NCBI GenBank assembly: GCA_964600165.1 | Contig: CAZRIP010000035.1 | Location: 1-29,297 of the forward strand | Direction: 5' to 3' | From: CAZRIP01 sp964600165 | Lineage (GTDB): Bacteria; Elusimicrobiota; Elusimicrobia; UBA1565; UBA9628 | Length of the DNA stretch: 29,297 bases | Part shown: piece by piece, positions 8,161 through 15,693 of the stretch | How the letters are laid out: each line of letters starts with the position of its first letter | How positions within the stretch are numbered: the stretch's first letter is position 1 | Notes under the pieces: generated by a model | Told to the model about the DNA's origin: nothing | The model's input: only the letters and a program-made list of their open reading frames with translations | Databases searched by the model: none | Made by a program: the position numbers and the translations under genes

Positions 8161-8717
8161 GATTTCTGGAGGACTTTCTTGGACTGGAGGTAATACAGGT
8201 AGGCGGAGTTCCAGGCCACGAGCACGCAGGCGATCGTCAGCCAGTAAGGCAGGCGCGCGAGCCAGGGAGGCAGGGTTCCGAGGCGGTCGCGCAGCGGAAG
8301 GAGGGCGACCATGGCGAGCACGGAGGTGCTTTGTATGCCCATTTTCCATTTCCCCCAGCTCTCGGCCATCGGGACTTTGCCCTGGGCGGTCGTCAGTATC
8401 CTCATGCCGCCGATGACGAGCTCGCGCGCGATGATGAGAAAGACCGCCCACAGCGGCACGCCGAGGCGCTCGCGCGTCAGCGCGATGAGGGCTCCGATGA
8501 TGAGGATCTTGTCGGCGATCGGATCGGCGACTTTACCGAACGCGCTGATGGTGCGCATCGTGCGCGCGACGTAGCCGTCGACCCAATCGGTCACGATCGC
8601 GGCCAAAAAAAGCGCGAAGGCGGCGAGGTGCGAAGCCGGCGAGCGCGCGGCCAGGGCGCCGAACATGGCCAGCGCCAGCGCGATGCGCAGCATCGTCAGC
8701 TGGTTGGCCAGGTTCAT
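8151..8717 (-). CDS. pgsA: CDP-diacylglycerol--glycerol-3-phosphate 3-phosphatidyltransferase
   Basis: A 188-residue integral membrane enzyme that makes phosphatidylglycerophosphate from CDP-diacylglycerol and glycerol-3-phosphate. It opens with the typical NLANQLTMLRI segment. The CDP-alcohol phosphotransferase motif D-x2-D-G-x2-A-R-x8-G-x3-D-x3-D is complete: DWVDGYVAR, then GKVADPIADK, at about residues 44-72. Hydrophobic helices follow. Length is normal. It lies 9 nt after the RodZ-like gene and overlaps pgpA, giving successive steps of phosphatidylglycerol synthesis within an envelope operon. Confidence 0.95.
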   Translation of the reverse strand: MNLANQLTMLRIALALAMFGALAARSPASHLAAFALFLAAIVTDWVDGYVARTMRTISAFGKVADPIADKILIIGALIALTRERLGVPLWAVFLIIARELVIGGMRILTTAQGKVPMAESWGKWKMGIQSTSVLAMVALLPLRDRLGTLPPWLARLPYWLTIACVLVAWNSAYLYYLQSKKVLQKSWE

Positions 8718-8726
8718 CGGCCGGGC

Positions 8727-9497
8727 TCAGGGGACTTCGACGCGGCGCAGCCCGGATGCGTCGGGGGCCGGAAGCGGCCGCTTGGCGCCGTTGACGCTCA
8801 TGCGCAGGGCTGCCGGCAGGTTCGTGCGGAACGCGAGGGACTTGCGGCTCTTCCACTCTTGACGAGAGTTCTTCGGGACGAAGCCCTCGAAGACGGTCCG
8901 GCCGTCGTCTTGGACGCTGACCCAGGCGCTGTCGAGGAACTCGAGCGCGACCGTCGCCTCGGAGGCGCCTCGCATGGGCTCGAGCGCCGCCGGCGTCGGG
9001 GCGGGCTCCTCGGCCTTCGGCTTCTCGCGCTGGCGCAGGCTCAGCGCGACGATCAAGGCCAAGACGACCGCGGCCGCCATCGCGGCGAGCGCGCCCCCCG
9101 ACACGCCCTCGCCGTGGGACGACGCGGCCCCGGTCCGGGCGGGCGCCTTGGCGGGCTTTCGAGCCGAGTCGCCGTGAGCGGAGGGCAGCGCCGCGTCGGC
9201 CTCTTGCGGCGCCGGAGGCTGCAGCTGCTTCCACAGCGCGTCGAAATCGATCTCTAAATAATCACAATAAGTCTTTAGAAAGCCGCGCAAGTAAGCCAGC
9301 GCCGGGAACTCGTCGAAATGATTGCTTTCGAGGGCCTCGATGAACTTCTTCGGGATGCGCGTGTGGGAGACCACGGCCTCGACGGTGTGGCCGCGCTTTT
9401 GCCGCGCGGCCTTGAGCGCGGAGCCGATGTCGGCCTTGCTGTCGGGCGGCTGCTGGGCTTGGATTTTTCTCAGCGGGTCGTGGGTTGATCCTGGCAT
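8727..9497 (-). CDS. rodZ: RodZ-like HTH / DUF4115 membrane protein
   Basis: A 256-residue protein with RodZ architecture. A cytoplasmic helix-turn-helix domain spans residues 22-90 (IGSALKAARQKRGHTVEAV, then a YLRGFLKTYCDYLEID ending). A Pro/Ala linker, a single membrane helix (about 135-154) and a periplasmic DUF4115 domain follow; the last includes LEFLDSAWVSVQDDGR and a conserved Asn-Gly near the end. In rod-shaped bacteria RodZ ties MreB to the envelope through the HTH domain. It lies 4 nt after lolA and 9 nt before pgsA in the operon. A transcriptional role for the HTH is possible but less likely in this architecture. Confidence 0.85.
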   Translation of the reverse strand: MPGSTHDPLRKIQAQQPPDSKADIGSALKAARQKRGHTVEAVVSHTRIPKKFIEALESNHFDEFPALAYLRGFLKTYCDYLEIDFDALWKQLQPPAPQEADAALPSAHGDSARKPAKAPARTGAASSHGEGVSGGALAAMAAAVVLALIVALSLRQREKPKAEEPAPTPAALEPMRGASEATVALEFLDSAWVSVQDDGRTVFEGFVPKNSRQEWKSRKSLAFRTNLPAALRMSVNGAKRPLPAPDASGLRRVEVP

Positions 9498-9501
9498 GGT
9501 G

Positions 9502-10263
9502 TCACTCCGGCTTGGGCGGCTTGAAATTCTCGAACACGTCGGCGCCCGCGGGCGGCGTGAATTGAAAGCGCTCGTCCTTGATCGGCGGGTTGTAGCGGAT
9601 ATTCTTGAACGACGAGCGGACCACCACTTGCCCGGCTTCCAGGTTCGTCTCGTCAGGAAAAAAGTCCTTGGTCGTGAGCCTGAGCCTGAGCACGAACTCG
9701 CCGGATTTCGAGCGCTCCTTCGGCCGCAGCGCGAGCTCGAGCTCGCGGTAGCCGCCCGCGTCGGGAGCTCCGATCGTCGAGATCGAGACGTCGTACTTGC
9801 GCAGCATGTCGGCGTAGTTGCCGAAGTCGAGCAGCCCTTGCGCCAGCGGCTCCGAGCGCTTCCAGTCCTCGAGCTTGGTCTGGATCACCTGGTTGGTCGA
9901 TTTTCGCCAGATCCAGAGCCACGCGCCGTCCGAGACCATCGTCTGCGGCTCGGGCTGCTTCTGCTCGATGTGGATCAGCTCGGGCTTGCGATACTCGAGC
10001 GAGCCCTCGACGTTTTGCGCGACGCCGGATTGTTCCCAGCGCACGGCTTGGGAAAACTCGCAGGTCATGGACTTGAGCTTCCCGTCGAACTCGGTGAAGC
10101 GCTCGATGACGAGGGGCACCGTGATCGGCGCCGTCGTCGGCGGGTAGAGAGGGAGCGAATAGGTCTCGGTGTCCTTCGCGACGAGAGGCCGCGGCGTCGA
10201 CTTTTTCTTGGCGGGGGCCGCGGCGACGAGCGACGGAAGGAGGACGAGGCTGGCGATGATCAT
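9502..10263 (-). CDS. lolA: outer-membrane lipoprotein carrier protein LolA
   Basis: A 253-residue periplasmic chaperone that carries lipoproteins from the inner to the outer membrane. The start at 10263 shares ATGA with the ftsK stop and gives a signal peptide (MIIASLVLLPSLVAAAPA). A basic and Pro-rich linker follows, longer than usual. Family features from about residue 50: VIERFTEFDGKLKSMTCEFSQ, GSLEYRKPELIHIEQ, TMVSDGAWLWIW, and a DETNLEAGQVVVRS C-terminal half with repeated beta strands. The ftsK-lolA order is common in bacteria and supports the call. Its presence implies a Lol pathway and an outer membrane. Confidence 0.9.
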   Translation of the reverse strand: MIIASLVLLPSLVAAAPAKKKSTPRPLVAKDTETYSLPLYPPTTAPITVPLVIERFTEFDGKLKSMTCEFSQAVRWEQSGVAQNVEGSLEYRKPELIHIEQKQPEPQTMVSDGAWLWIWRKSTNQVIQTKLEDWKRSEPLAQGLLDFGNYADMLRKYDVSISTIGAPDAGGYRELELALRPKERSKSGEFVLRLRLTTKDFFPDETNLEAGQVVVRSSFKNIRYNPPIKDERFQFTPPAGADVFENFKPPKPE

Positions 10264-12518
10264 CGCTTGTCGTCGATCGGCACCTGCGGGAAATTCTGCC
10301 GCAGGTAGTCCTCGATCTGATCGAAGTGGATCTCCCAGCGGTTCGTGCCTTCGGGCTTGTGGATCAGCTCTTTGACCTCGAGGGCCGAGAGAAGGTTCGT
10401 CGCCCGCGCCGAGCTGCCGAACTGCGATTTCAAGAGGTCTTGAGAGACGCGGCGGCGCTCGAGCACGAGCTTGAGGGCCTGCGAGAACTCGAGCGGCTCG
10501 ACGCCGAGCGAGGCCAGGTCCTCGGCCGCGCCGCCCTTGGCCGCCATCGTTTCGAGCGGGGCGTACTCCGGCTTGCCCTGCGCGCGCAGGTGCTTGACGA
10601 CGGCGTTGATCTCGTCCTCGGACACGAAAGCGCCTTGGCATCTCTCGGGCTTCTGCGCGCCGGCGGCGAGATAGAGCAGATCGCCGCGGCCCTGCAGCGC
10701 CTCGGCGCCGGTGCAGTCCAGGATGACCTTCGAGTCGATCTTGGATATCACCTGCAGGCCGATGCGGCACGGCAGGTTGGCCTTGATGACGCCCGTGATG
10801 ACGTCGACCGACGGGCGCTGCGTGGCGAGCACGAGATGGATGCCGACGGCGCGCGCCATCTGCGTCAGGCGCTGGATCGAGTCCTCGACGGAGTCCGCGG
10901 CGACGAGCATGAGGTCCGCGAGCTCGTCGATGACGACGACGATGAAGAACTCGCGCGGCTGCCCGCGCTTGTCGGCCTCGGCGTTGTAAGAGTCGATGTT
11001 CCGCACTCCGTAAAGCTGGAACTTCTCGTAGCGCTTCTCCATGAGCCGCACGAGCGCGTTGAGCGACTTCGAGGCGTCCTTCGGGCTCGTGACGACGGAG
11101 ACCTTGTCGGCGGTCTGCGTGGGGTCGAAGAGGTGCGGAATCCCGTCGTAGAACGTGAGCTCGAGGCGCTTCGGGTCGATCATCAGGAACTTGACCTCGT
11201 CGGGCCGCGCGCGGTAGAGGATCGACAAGATCATCGAGTGGATGGCCACCGACTTGCCGGAGTTCGTCGCCCCGGCGACGAGCACGTGAGGCATCTTCTG
11301 GATGTCGGCGGACTTGGGCAGACCGTCGGCCGAGAGGCCGAGGCCGAAGGTCAGGAGCGGCGCATCGAGGGTGATCGCCGAGCTCTCGAGGAGCTCGCGC
11401 AGCACGACGAGCGCCGGCTTGGCGTTCGGGATCTCGATGCCGACGGCGGCCTTGCCCGGGATGGGCGCGATGATGCGGATGCCTTTCGCCTTCATCGCCA
11501 GCGCGATGTCGTTTTCGAGCGCGACGATGGAGCTGACTTTCACGCCCGGCGCGGGCGCGAGCTCGTAACGCGTGATGACCGGGCCCGGCGCGTAACCGGT
11601 CACGCGCGCCTCGATCTCGAAGCTCTTGAGCGTGCTCTCGAGCTTGGCGATCGAATCGCGTATCTCGAGGTCGCTGGGCTTGCCGCGATCGCGGTCGGGC
11701 GGCGGGGCCTTGAGCAGGTCGATCGGCGGCGGGACGTAATTCTTATAGGGCGAATCGCCGACGGGGGCGGCGGGCGGACGCCCGCCGTCCCCCGCGCCTT
11801 TGGGAAGGGCTTTAGGCGCAGGGGGCTCTATGCGCTTCGGAACAATCTTTTCTTCGCGCGCGGGCGGCTCGGCGGCGACGGCCTTCGCGGGCTCCGGCTT
11901 GACGGTCGCCTCGGGCTTCGGCGGCGCGCCCTTCGCCTGCGAGACTTGGAGCGCGAGCTCCTGGCGCGAGCGCTGCCAGGCGCGGAAATCCTCGCCGACG
12001 ACGCGCGCGAGCTCCGCGGCGACGGTCCCCCAGCGCACTCCGAGCGAGACTTGCAGCGAGAACAGCAGCCCCGCGAGGCAGAACAAGAACGCGCCGGCCG
12101 TGCCCAGGCCCGCGACGAGCGTGCCCGCGACCGAGGCGCCCCACGCTCCCCCCGCTTGATCGACGAGGATCTGCGCGAGGGCCGANNNNNNNNNNGCCGA
12201 GCCGGTGACGAGCGAGAAGACGTAGCCGAGAAGCAGCGTGATCCAGCCGCCTTTGACCTGGCGGAGATAGCGGACCAAGCCGTGTATCAGGAAAAGCGGG
12301 AGCAGGTAGCGCGACACGCCGAGCCCGGCCGCGAGGGCGACGGCGGCGGCTTGGCCGATGCGGCCCGACAGCGACGGGAACAGCAGCAGCCAGGACAGAT
12401 AAAGCGTGCCCGCGAAGCCCACGACCCAGCGCACGGCGGAAAGGAGGACGTCGTTGCCCTTGCTCTTCGATCCCTTTCCGGCGCGGGCCTTCAATTGATT
12501 GCGCTTTTTGTTGAACAT
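10260..12518 (-). CDS. ftsK: DNA translocase FtsK
   Basis: A roughly 750-residue septal DNA pump that clears chromosome ends and acts at dif with XerCD. The N-terminus has about four membrane helices (30-50, 57-80, 88-106, 128-155), then a Pro/Ala/Lys linker to about 265. The motor shows Walker A GATNSGKS (416-423), FFIVVVIDELADLM with Walker B (524-537), ATQRPSVDVITGVIKANLP and LDCTGAEALQGRGDLLYL. The C-terminal gamma winged helix (about 675-745) is complete, with RRRVSQDLLKSQFGSSARAT as the DNA-reading segment. Ten N at 12186-12195 fall in the third/fourth helix region and leave four undefined codons. It heads the envelope operon; a TACAAT box lies 11 nt before its ATG. Confidence 0.95.
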   Translation of the reverse strand: MFNKKRNQLKARAGKGSKSKGNDVLLSAVRWVVGFAGTLYLSWLLLFPSLSGRIGQAAAVALAAGLGVSRYLLPLFLIHGLVRYLRQVKGGWITLLLGYVFSLVTGSXXXXSALAQILVDQAGGAWGASVAGTLVAGLGTAGAFLFCLAGLLFSLQVSLGVRWGTVAAELARVVGEDFRAWQRSRQELALQVSQAKGAPPKPEATVKPEPAKAVAAEPPAREEKIVPKRIEPPAPKALPKGAGDGGRPPAAPVGDSPYKNYVPPPIDLLKAPPPDRDRGKPSDLEIRDSIAKLESTLKSFEIEARVTGYAPGPVITRYELAPAPGVKVSSIVALENDIALAMKAKGIRIIAPIPGKAAVGIEIPNAKPALVVLRELLESSAITLDAPLLTFGLGLSADGLPKSADIQKMPHVLVAGATNSGKSVAIHSMILSILYRARPDEVKFLMIDPKRLELTFYDGIPHLFDPTQTADKVSVVTSPKDASKSLNALVRLMEKRYEKFQLYGVRNIDSYNAEADKRGQPREFFIVVVIDELADLMLVAADSVEDSIQRLTQMARAVGIHLVLATQRPSVDVITGVIKANLPCRIGLQVISKIDSKVILDCTGAEALQGRGDLLYLAAGAQKPERCQGAFVSEDEINAVVKHLRAQGKPEYAPLETMAAKGGAAEDLASLGVEPLEFSQALKLVLERRRVSQDLLKSQFGSSARATNLLSALEVKELIHKPEGTNRWEIHFDQIEDYLRQNFPQVPIDDKR
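12186..12195. other. 10-N assembly gap inside ftsK
   Basis: Exactly ten N lie in the membrane-domain coding region. Both edges carry the same 5-mer, gccga (12181-12185 and 12196-12200). Merging the two copies removes 15 bases, keeps the frame and gives SLVTGSALAQIL across the junction. The gap may therefore be an unresolved contig overlap and not missing sequence. Confidence 0.95.
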
Positions 12519-12529
12519 TGAGACGACAG

Positions 12530-12535
12530 ATTGTA
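12530..12535 (-). promoter_or_regulatory. putative -10 box of ftsK (TACAAT)
   Basis: On the - strand TACAAT lies 11 nt before the ftsK ATG, in an AT-rich island immediately downstream of the accB terminator, where a new transcription unit would begin. The -35 region falls in the U-tract DNA of the terminator and is not recognisable. Confidence 0.4.
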
Positions 12536-12550
12536 CAAGTTTAAGGAAGC

Positions 12551-12590
12551 AAAAAAAATCTCAACTTACCTTGGGGTAAGTTGAGATTTT
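12551..12590 (-). terminator. Rho-independent terminator after accB
   Basis: Read on the - strand, 19 nt after the accB stop, a perfect 16-bp stem (12590-12575 with 12570-12555) closes a 4-nt loop and runs into an uninterrupted run of eight T (12558-12551). It separates rpsO-pnp-accB from ftsK. The stem contains a 30-bp palindrome related to one inside the UDG gene, listed separately. Confidence 0.85.
12558..12587. repeat. palindromic element, intergenic copy
   Basis: A 30-bp inverted repeat with half-site ATCTCAACTTACC and central TTGG. It matches the 30-bp palindrome at 21598-21627 at 25 of 30 positions, with no length change. The A/G difference at position 6 is matched by a compensating T/C change at position 25, so pairing is preserved. 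Confidence 0.75.
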
Positions 12591-12609
12591 CGGCGCGAGC
12601 GCGCGATGA

Positions 12610-13116
12610 TCAGCCGCGCTCGATGATGAACAAGTCTTGCTGGGCTTTGACCGGCTTGCCGTTCTCGATGAGGACCTTGACGAGCTTGAACGGATACTCG
12701 GCCTTGATCTCGTTGAACACCTTCATCGCCTCGATCATGCAGATGAGATGGCCGGGCTTGACCTGCTCTCCGTCCTTGACGAAGGGTGGCGACGACGGCG
12801 ACGGCGCGCGGTAAAAGATCCCCATCATCGGCGCCTTGATGGTCTGGCCCGCGGGAACCGGAGCGGCGGCCGGGGCCGACGACGCGGCCGGAGCGGCTTG
12901 CGCCGCTCCGGCCTGCATCATCACCGGGACCGGTACTTGCATCGGCTGCTGCGCCTTGCGGCGCACCATGCGCAGGTGCAGGTCGGCCTCGTCGATCTCG
13001 ATGGTCTCGAGATTGTTTTGCGTCATGAACTCGTAAAGACCCTTGAGCTTCGAGAGCACGTCCTTGTCCCCGTTGGAGGACGAAGGCGTCTTCGCCTTGG
13101 TGGTCTTCGCGGCCAT
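12610..13116 (-). CDS. accB: biotin carboxyl carrier protein of acetyl-CoA carboxylase
   Basis: A 168-residue carrier that shuttles carboxyl groups between biotin carboxylase and the carboxyltransferase in fatty acid synthesis. An N-terminal helical region (17-55) is followed by an Ala/Pro/Met-rich linker (57-92). The biotinyl domain has the protruding-thumb segment characteristic of AccB (YRAPSPSSPPFV, 102-113) and the biotinylation motif EAMK at 129-132, with Lys132 as acceptor. Length is normal. It starts 3 nt after the pnp stop and is followed by a strong terminator. The usual partner accC is not adjacent; ftsK follows instead. Confidence 0.95.
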   Translation of the reverse strand: MAAKTTKAKTPSSSNGDKDVLSKLKGLYEFMTQNNLETIEIDEADLHLRMVRRKAQQPMQVPVPVMMQAGAAQAAPAASSAPAAAPVPAGQTIKAPMMGIFYRAPSPSSPPFVKDGEQVKPGHLICMIEAMKVFNEIKAEYPFKLVKVLIENGKPVKAQQDLFIIERG

Positions 13117-13119
13117 GGC

Positions 13120-15348
13120 CTACCGGCGGCCTCCGCCGCCGCCGCGGCCGTGGTGCCGTCCGCCGCCGTTGCGATCGCCGCCGCCGCCTTCGCGGCGCGG
13201 AGGACGGCCGGCGTCGGTGCCCTCGGAGCCCGGCGAAAGGACGGCTTTCCGGGACAACCGGATCTTGCCGTCGCTGTCGACTTCGAGGCACTTGACCTCG
13301 ACCTCGTCGCCTTCCTTGAGGACGTCCTCGACGCGGTTGACGCGCTTGACGTCGATCTGCGAGATGTGGAGCAGGCCTTCCTTGCCCGGGAAGATCTCCA
13401 CGAACGCGCCGAACTCCTTGATGGAGACGACGTGCCCCTTGTAGATCTTGCCGACCTCCGCTTCCAGCGTGAGCGCTTCCACCTCGGCGCGAGCCTGGTC
13501 GCAGCCGAGCGGATCGACGCCCGCGATGTAGACGGAGCCGTCGTCCTCGACGTCGACCTGCACGCCGTAGGTCTCGATGAGGCGGCGGATGTTCTTGCCG
13601 CCGGGGCCGATCAACGCGCCGATCTTGTCGACGGGGATCATGATGCGGTACAAGCGGGGCGCGTGCTGCGAGAGCTCCTTGCGGGGCTCGGGCAGGACGG
13701 CGTCCATCTTGTCGAGGATGAACAGCCGGCCGCGCTGCGCCTGCATCAACGCTTCCTTCATGATCTTGATCGAGAGGCCCTCGATCTTCATGTCCATCTG
13801 GAAGCCGGTGATGCCCTTGCGGGTGCCGGCCACCTTGAAGTCCATGTCGCCGTTGTGGTCCTCGATGCCGGCGATGTCGGTGAGCACCGCGTAGCGGTCG
13901 CCCTCCAGCACGAGGCCCATCGCGATGCCCGCGCAGGCGGCCTTCATCGGCACGCCGGCGTCGAGCAGGGCGAGCGTGCCGCCGCAGACGGAGGCCATCG
14001 ACGAGCTGCCGTTGGACTCCATGATCTCGGAGACGACGCGCAGCGTGTACGGGAACTGCTCCTCATCGGGCAGCAGGACGGCGAGCGACCGGCGCGCGAG
14101 CGCGCCGTGGCCGATCTCGCGCCGGCCGGGGCCGCGCTCCGGGCGCACTTCGCCGACCGAGAAGGCCGGGAAGTTGTAGTGGAGCAGGAAGCGCTCCTTG
14201 TACTCGCCCTCGAGCACGTCCATGATCTGCATGTCGCCCGGCGTGCCGAGCGTGGACGTGCAGAGCGCCTGCGTCTGGCCGCGCGTGAACAGCACGGAGC
14301 CGTGGATGCGCGGGTAGACGCCGACCTGGATGTCGATCGGGCGAATCTCCTCGAAGCCGCGTCCGTCGGGACGCTGCTTGGCCGAGAGGGTCAGCTCGCG
14401 GCTCTCTTTATAAAGGATGTCCTCGATGATCGGCGAGACGTGCGCCAGGTACCCGGCCCACTTCTCGTCGGTTTCGCCCTTCTTGGCGACCTCTTCCTTG
14501 ATGGAAGTCTTGACTTCCTTGATGACGGCGTCGAGGCCCTTCTTGTCGAGCTTCTTGCGCAGCCCGGCCTTGATGGGCTCGAGCGCCTTGTCGTGGACGA
14601 ACTTGACGATTTCCTCGGGGCGCTCGACCTTCGGCAGCTCGCGCTTGACGATCTTGCGGCCGGCCTTCTCGGACTCGGCGACGACCTTGAGCTGCAGGTC
14701 GCAGAGCTTGTCGATGGCCTGGGACGCGATCTCGAGGGCTTCGGCGAAAACGTCCTCCGTGACCTCGTTGGCCGAGCCTTCGACCATGAGCAGCGCGCCT
14801 TTCTTGCCGGCGACGACGAGCTCGAGCTCCATGGTCTCGCGCTCCTCGAACGTCGGGAAGAGCACGAAGGCGCCGTTGGCGCGGCCGATGCGGACCGCGG
14901 CGACGGGGCCGTTCCACGGGATGTCGGAGAGCAGCAGCGCCGTCGACGCGCCGTTGATCGCCAGCACGTCGGAGTCGTTCTGCAGGTCCGACGAGATGAC
15001 GATGGTCTGCACCATCGTCTCGAAGTTCCACCCCTCGGGGAAGAGCGGGCGGATCGGGCGATCGACGAGGCGGGAGGTCAGCGTCTCCTTGTCGCGGGGA
15101 CGAGCCTCGCGCTTGAAGAAGCCGCCCGGGATGCGGCCGGCCGCGTAGGTGCGCTCGCGGTAGTCGCTGGTCAGCGGGACGAAGCTGACTTCCTTGGGCG
15201 ACGGGTTGGCGGTCGCGGCCGAGAACGTGATCGTGTCGCCGAGATGCGTCGTGACCGAGCCGCCCGCCTGCTTGGCGATCGTGCCGGTCTGAAGGGTAAT
15301 GGTCTTTCCGCCTACAGTTTCCTGTAGGGAAATCTTCTGTTGGAACAT
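13120..15348 (-). CDS. pnp: polyribonucleotide nucleotidyltransferase (PNPase)
   Basis: A 742-residue phosphorolytic 3'-5' exoribonuclease of RNA decay. Two RNase PH-like halves are present: the first with YAAGRIPGGFFKREARP and DRPIRPLFPEGW, the second with GRREIGHGALARRSL, SNGSSSMASVCGG and the acidic metal site in DHNGDMDFKVAGT. A KH domain (about 565-632, GPGGKN near 581) and an S1 domain (about 633-703, GAFVEIFPGKEGLLHIS) follow. The last 39 residues are a Gly/Arg/His-rich tail resembling RGG boxes, an extra RNA-binding feature not needed by the core enzyme. It starts 5 nt after rpsO; the rpsO-pnp pair is classical. A 7-bp inverted repeat (CCTACAG/CTGTAGG) lies at codons 10-16. Confidence 0.97.
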   Translation of the reverse strand: MFQQKISLQETVGGKTITLQTGTIAKQAGGSVTTHLGDTITFSAATANPSPKEVSFVPLTSDYRERTYAAGRIPGGFFKREARPRDKETLTSRLVDRPIRPLFPEGWNFETMVQTIVISSDLQNDSDVLAINGASTALLLSDIPWNGPVAAVRIGRANGAFVLFPTFEERETMELELVVAGKKGALLMVEGSANEVTEDVFAEALEIASQAIDKLCDLQLKVVAESEKAGRKIVKRELPKVERPEEIVKFVHDKALEPIKAGLRKKLDKKGLDAVIKEVKTSIKEEVAKKGETDEKWAGYLAHVSPIIEDILYKESRELTLSAKQRPDGRGFEEIRPIDIQVGVYPRIHGSVLFTRGQTQALCTSTLGTPGDMQIMDVLEGEYKERFLLHYNFPAFSVGEVRPERGPGRREIGHGALARRSLAVLLPDEEQFPYTLRVVSEIMESNGSSSMASVCGGTLALLDAGVPMKAACAGIAMGLVLEGDRYAVLTDIAGIEDHNGDMDFKVAGTRKGITGFQMDMKIEGLSIKIMKEALMQAQRGRLFILDKMDAVLPEPRKELSQHAPRLYRIMIPVDKIGALIGPGGKNIRRLIETYGVQVDVEDDGSVYIAGVDPLGCDQARAEVEALTLEAEVGKIYKGHVVSIKEFGAFVEIFPGKEGLLHISQIDVKRVNRVEDVLKEGDEVEVKCLEVDSDGKIRLSRKAVLSPGSEGTDAGRPPRREGGGGDRNGGGRHHGRGGGGGRR

Positions 15349-15353
15349 CTGGG

Positions 15354-15620
15354 TTATTTCCTCAGGTCGAGCTGCTTGAGGATGCTGCCGTAGGCTTCGA
15401 GGTCGGTCTTCTTGAGGTAGGCGAGAAGACGGCGGCGCTGCCCGACGAGCTTCAGAAGGCCGAGCTGCGTGGAGTAGTCCTTCTTATGGCCCTTCAGATG
15501 GCCGGACAAATGCTTGATGCGCTCGGTGATGAGCGCGATCTGGACCTGGGCGCTGCCCGTGTCCCCGCCGTGCTTGGCGTGCTTCTTGACGGTTTCGTTC
15601 TTGTTTTCTTTCGTTATCAT
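15354..15620 (-). CDS. rpsO: 30S ribosomal protein S15
   Basis: An 88-residue primary 16S rRNA-binding protein. The family core is complete: HGGDTGSAQVQIALITERI, HLKGHKKDYSTQLGLLKLVG, QRRRLLAYLKK and a final KQLDLRK. Start and length match the family. It is first in rpsO-pnp-accB. The ATG lies only 10 nt below a perfect TATAAT, leaving essentially no 5' leader, which would exclude the classic S15 translational operator upstream of the start. Confidence 0.97.
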   Translation of the reverse strand: MITKENKNETVKKHAKHGGDTGSAQVQIALITERIKHLSGHLKGHKKDYSTQLGLLKLVGQRRRLLAYLKKTDLEAYGSILKQLDLRK

Positions 15621-15630
15621 GATTGCGGAT

Positions 15631-15660
15631 ATTATAGGAAGTATCGCGCAATCGAGTCAA
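15631..15660 (-). promoter_or_regulatory. strong sigma-70-type promoter of rpsO-pnp-accB
   Basis: On the - strand TTGACT (15660-15655), an 18-nt spacer and a consensus TATAAT (15636-15631) lie just upstream of rpsO. Ten nt separate the -10 box from the ATG, so the predicted transcript begins about 3 nt before the start codon. Confidence 0.85.
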
Positions 15661-15693
15661 ACAAAGTGAAAGAAGCGCCAGGCGCTGGTGTCC

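Noticed and set aside
10326..12521. 731-codon open frame on the + strand over ftsK
   Set aside because: Mirror of FtsK codons, rich in Arg/Asp/Glu, with no domain; it also spans the N gap.
12637..15327. 896-codon open frame on the + strand over accB-pnp
   Set aside because: Low-complexity Asp/Leu/His/Arg shadow of two unmistakable - strand genes.
15309..15330. 7-bp inverted repeat in the pnp initiation region as an autoregulatory hairpin
   Set aside because: It encodes the conserved PNPase N-terminal residues, and a 7-bp stem is expected occasionally; it is not part of the palindrome family.
15666..15693. Hairpin AGCGC-CTG-GCGCT after the hybrid kinase as a terminator
   Set aside because: The stem is only 5 bp with a 3-nt loop and no clean T-run.
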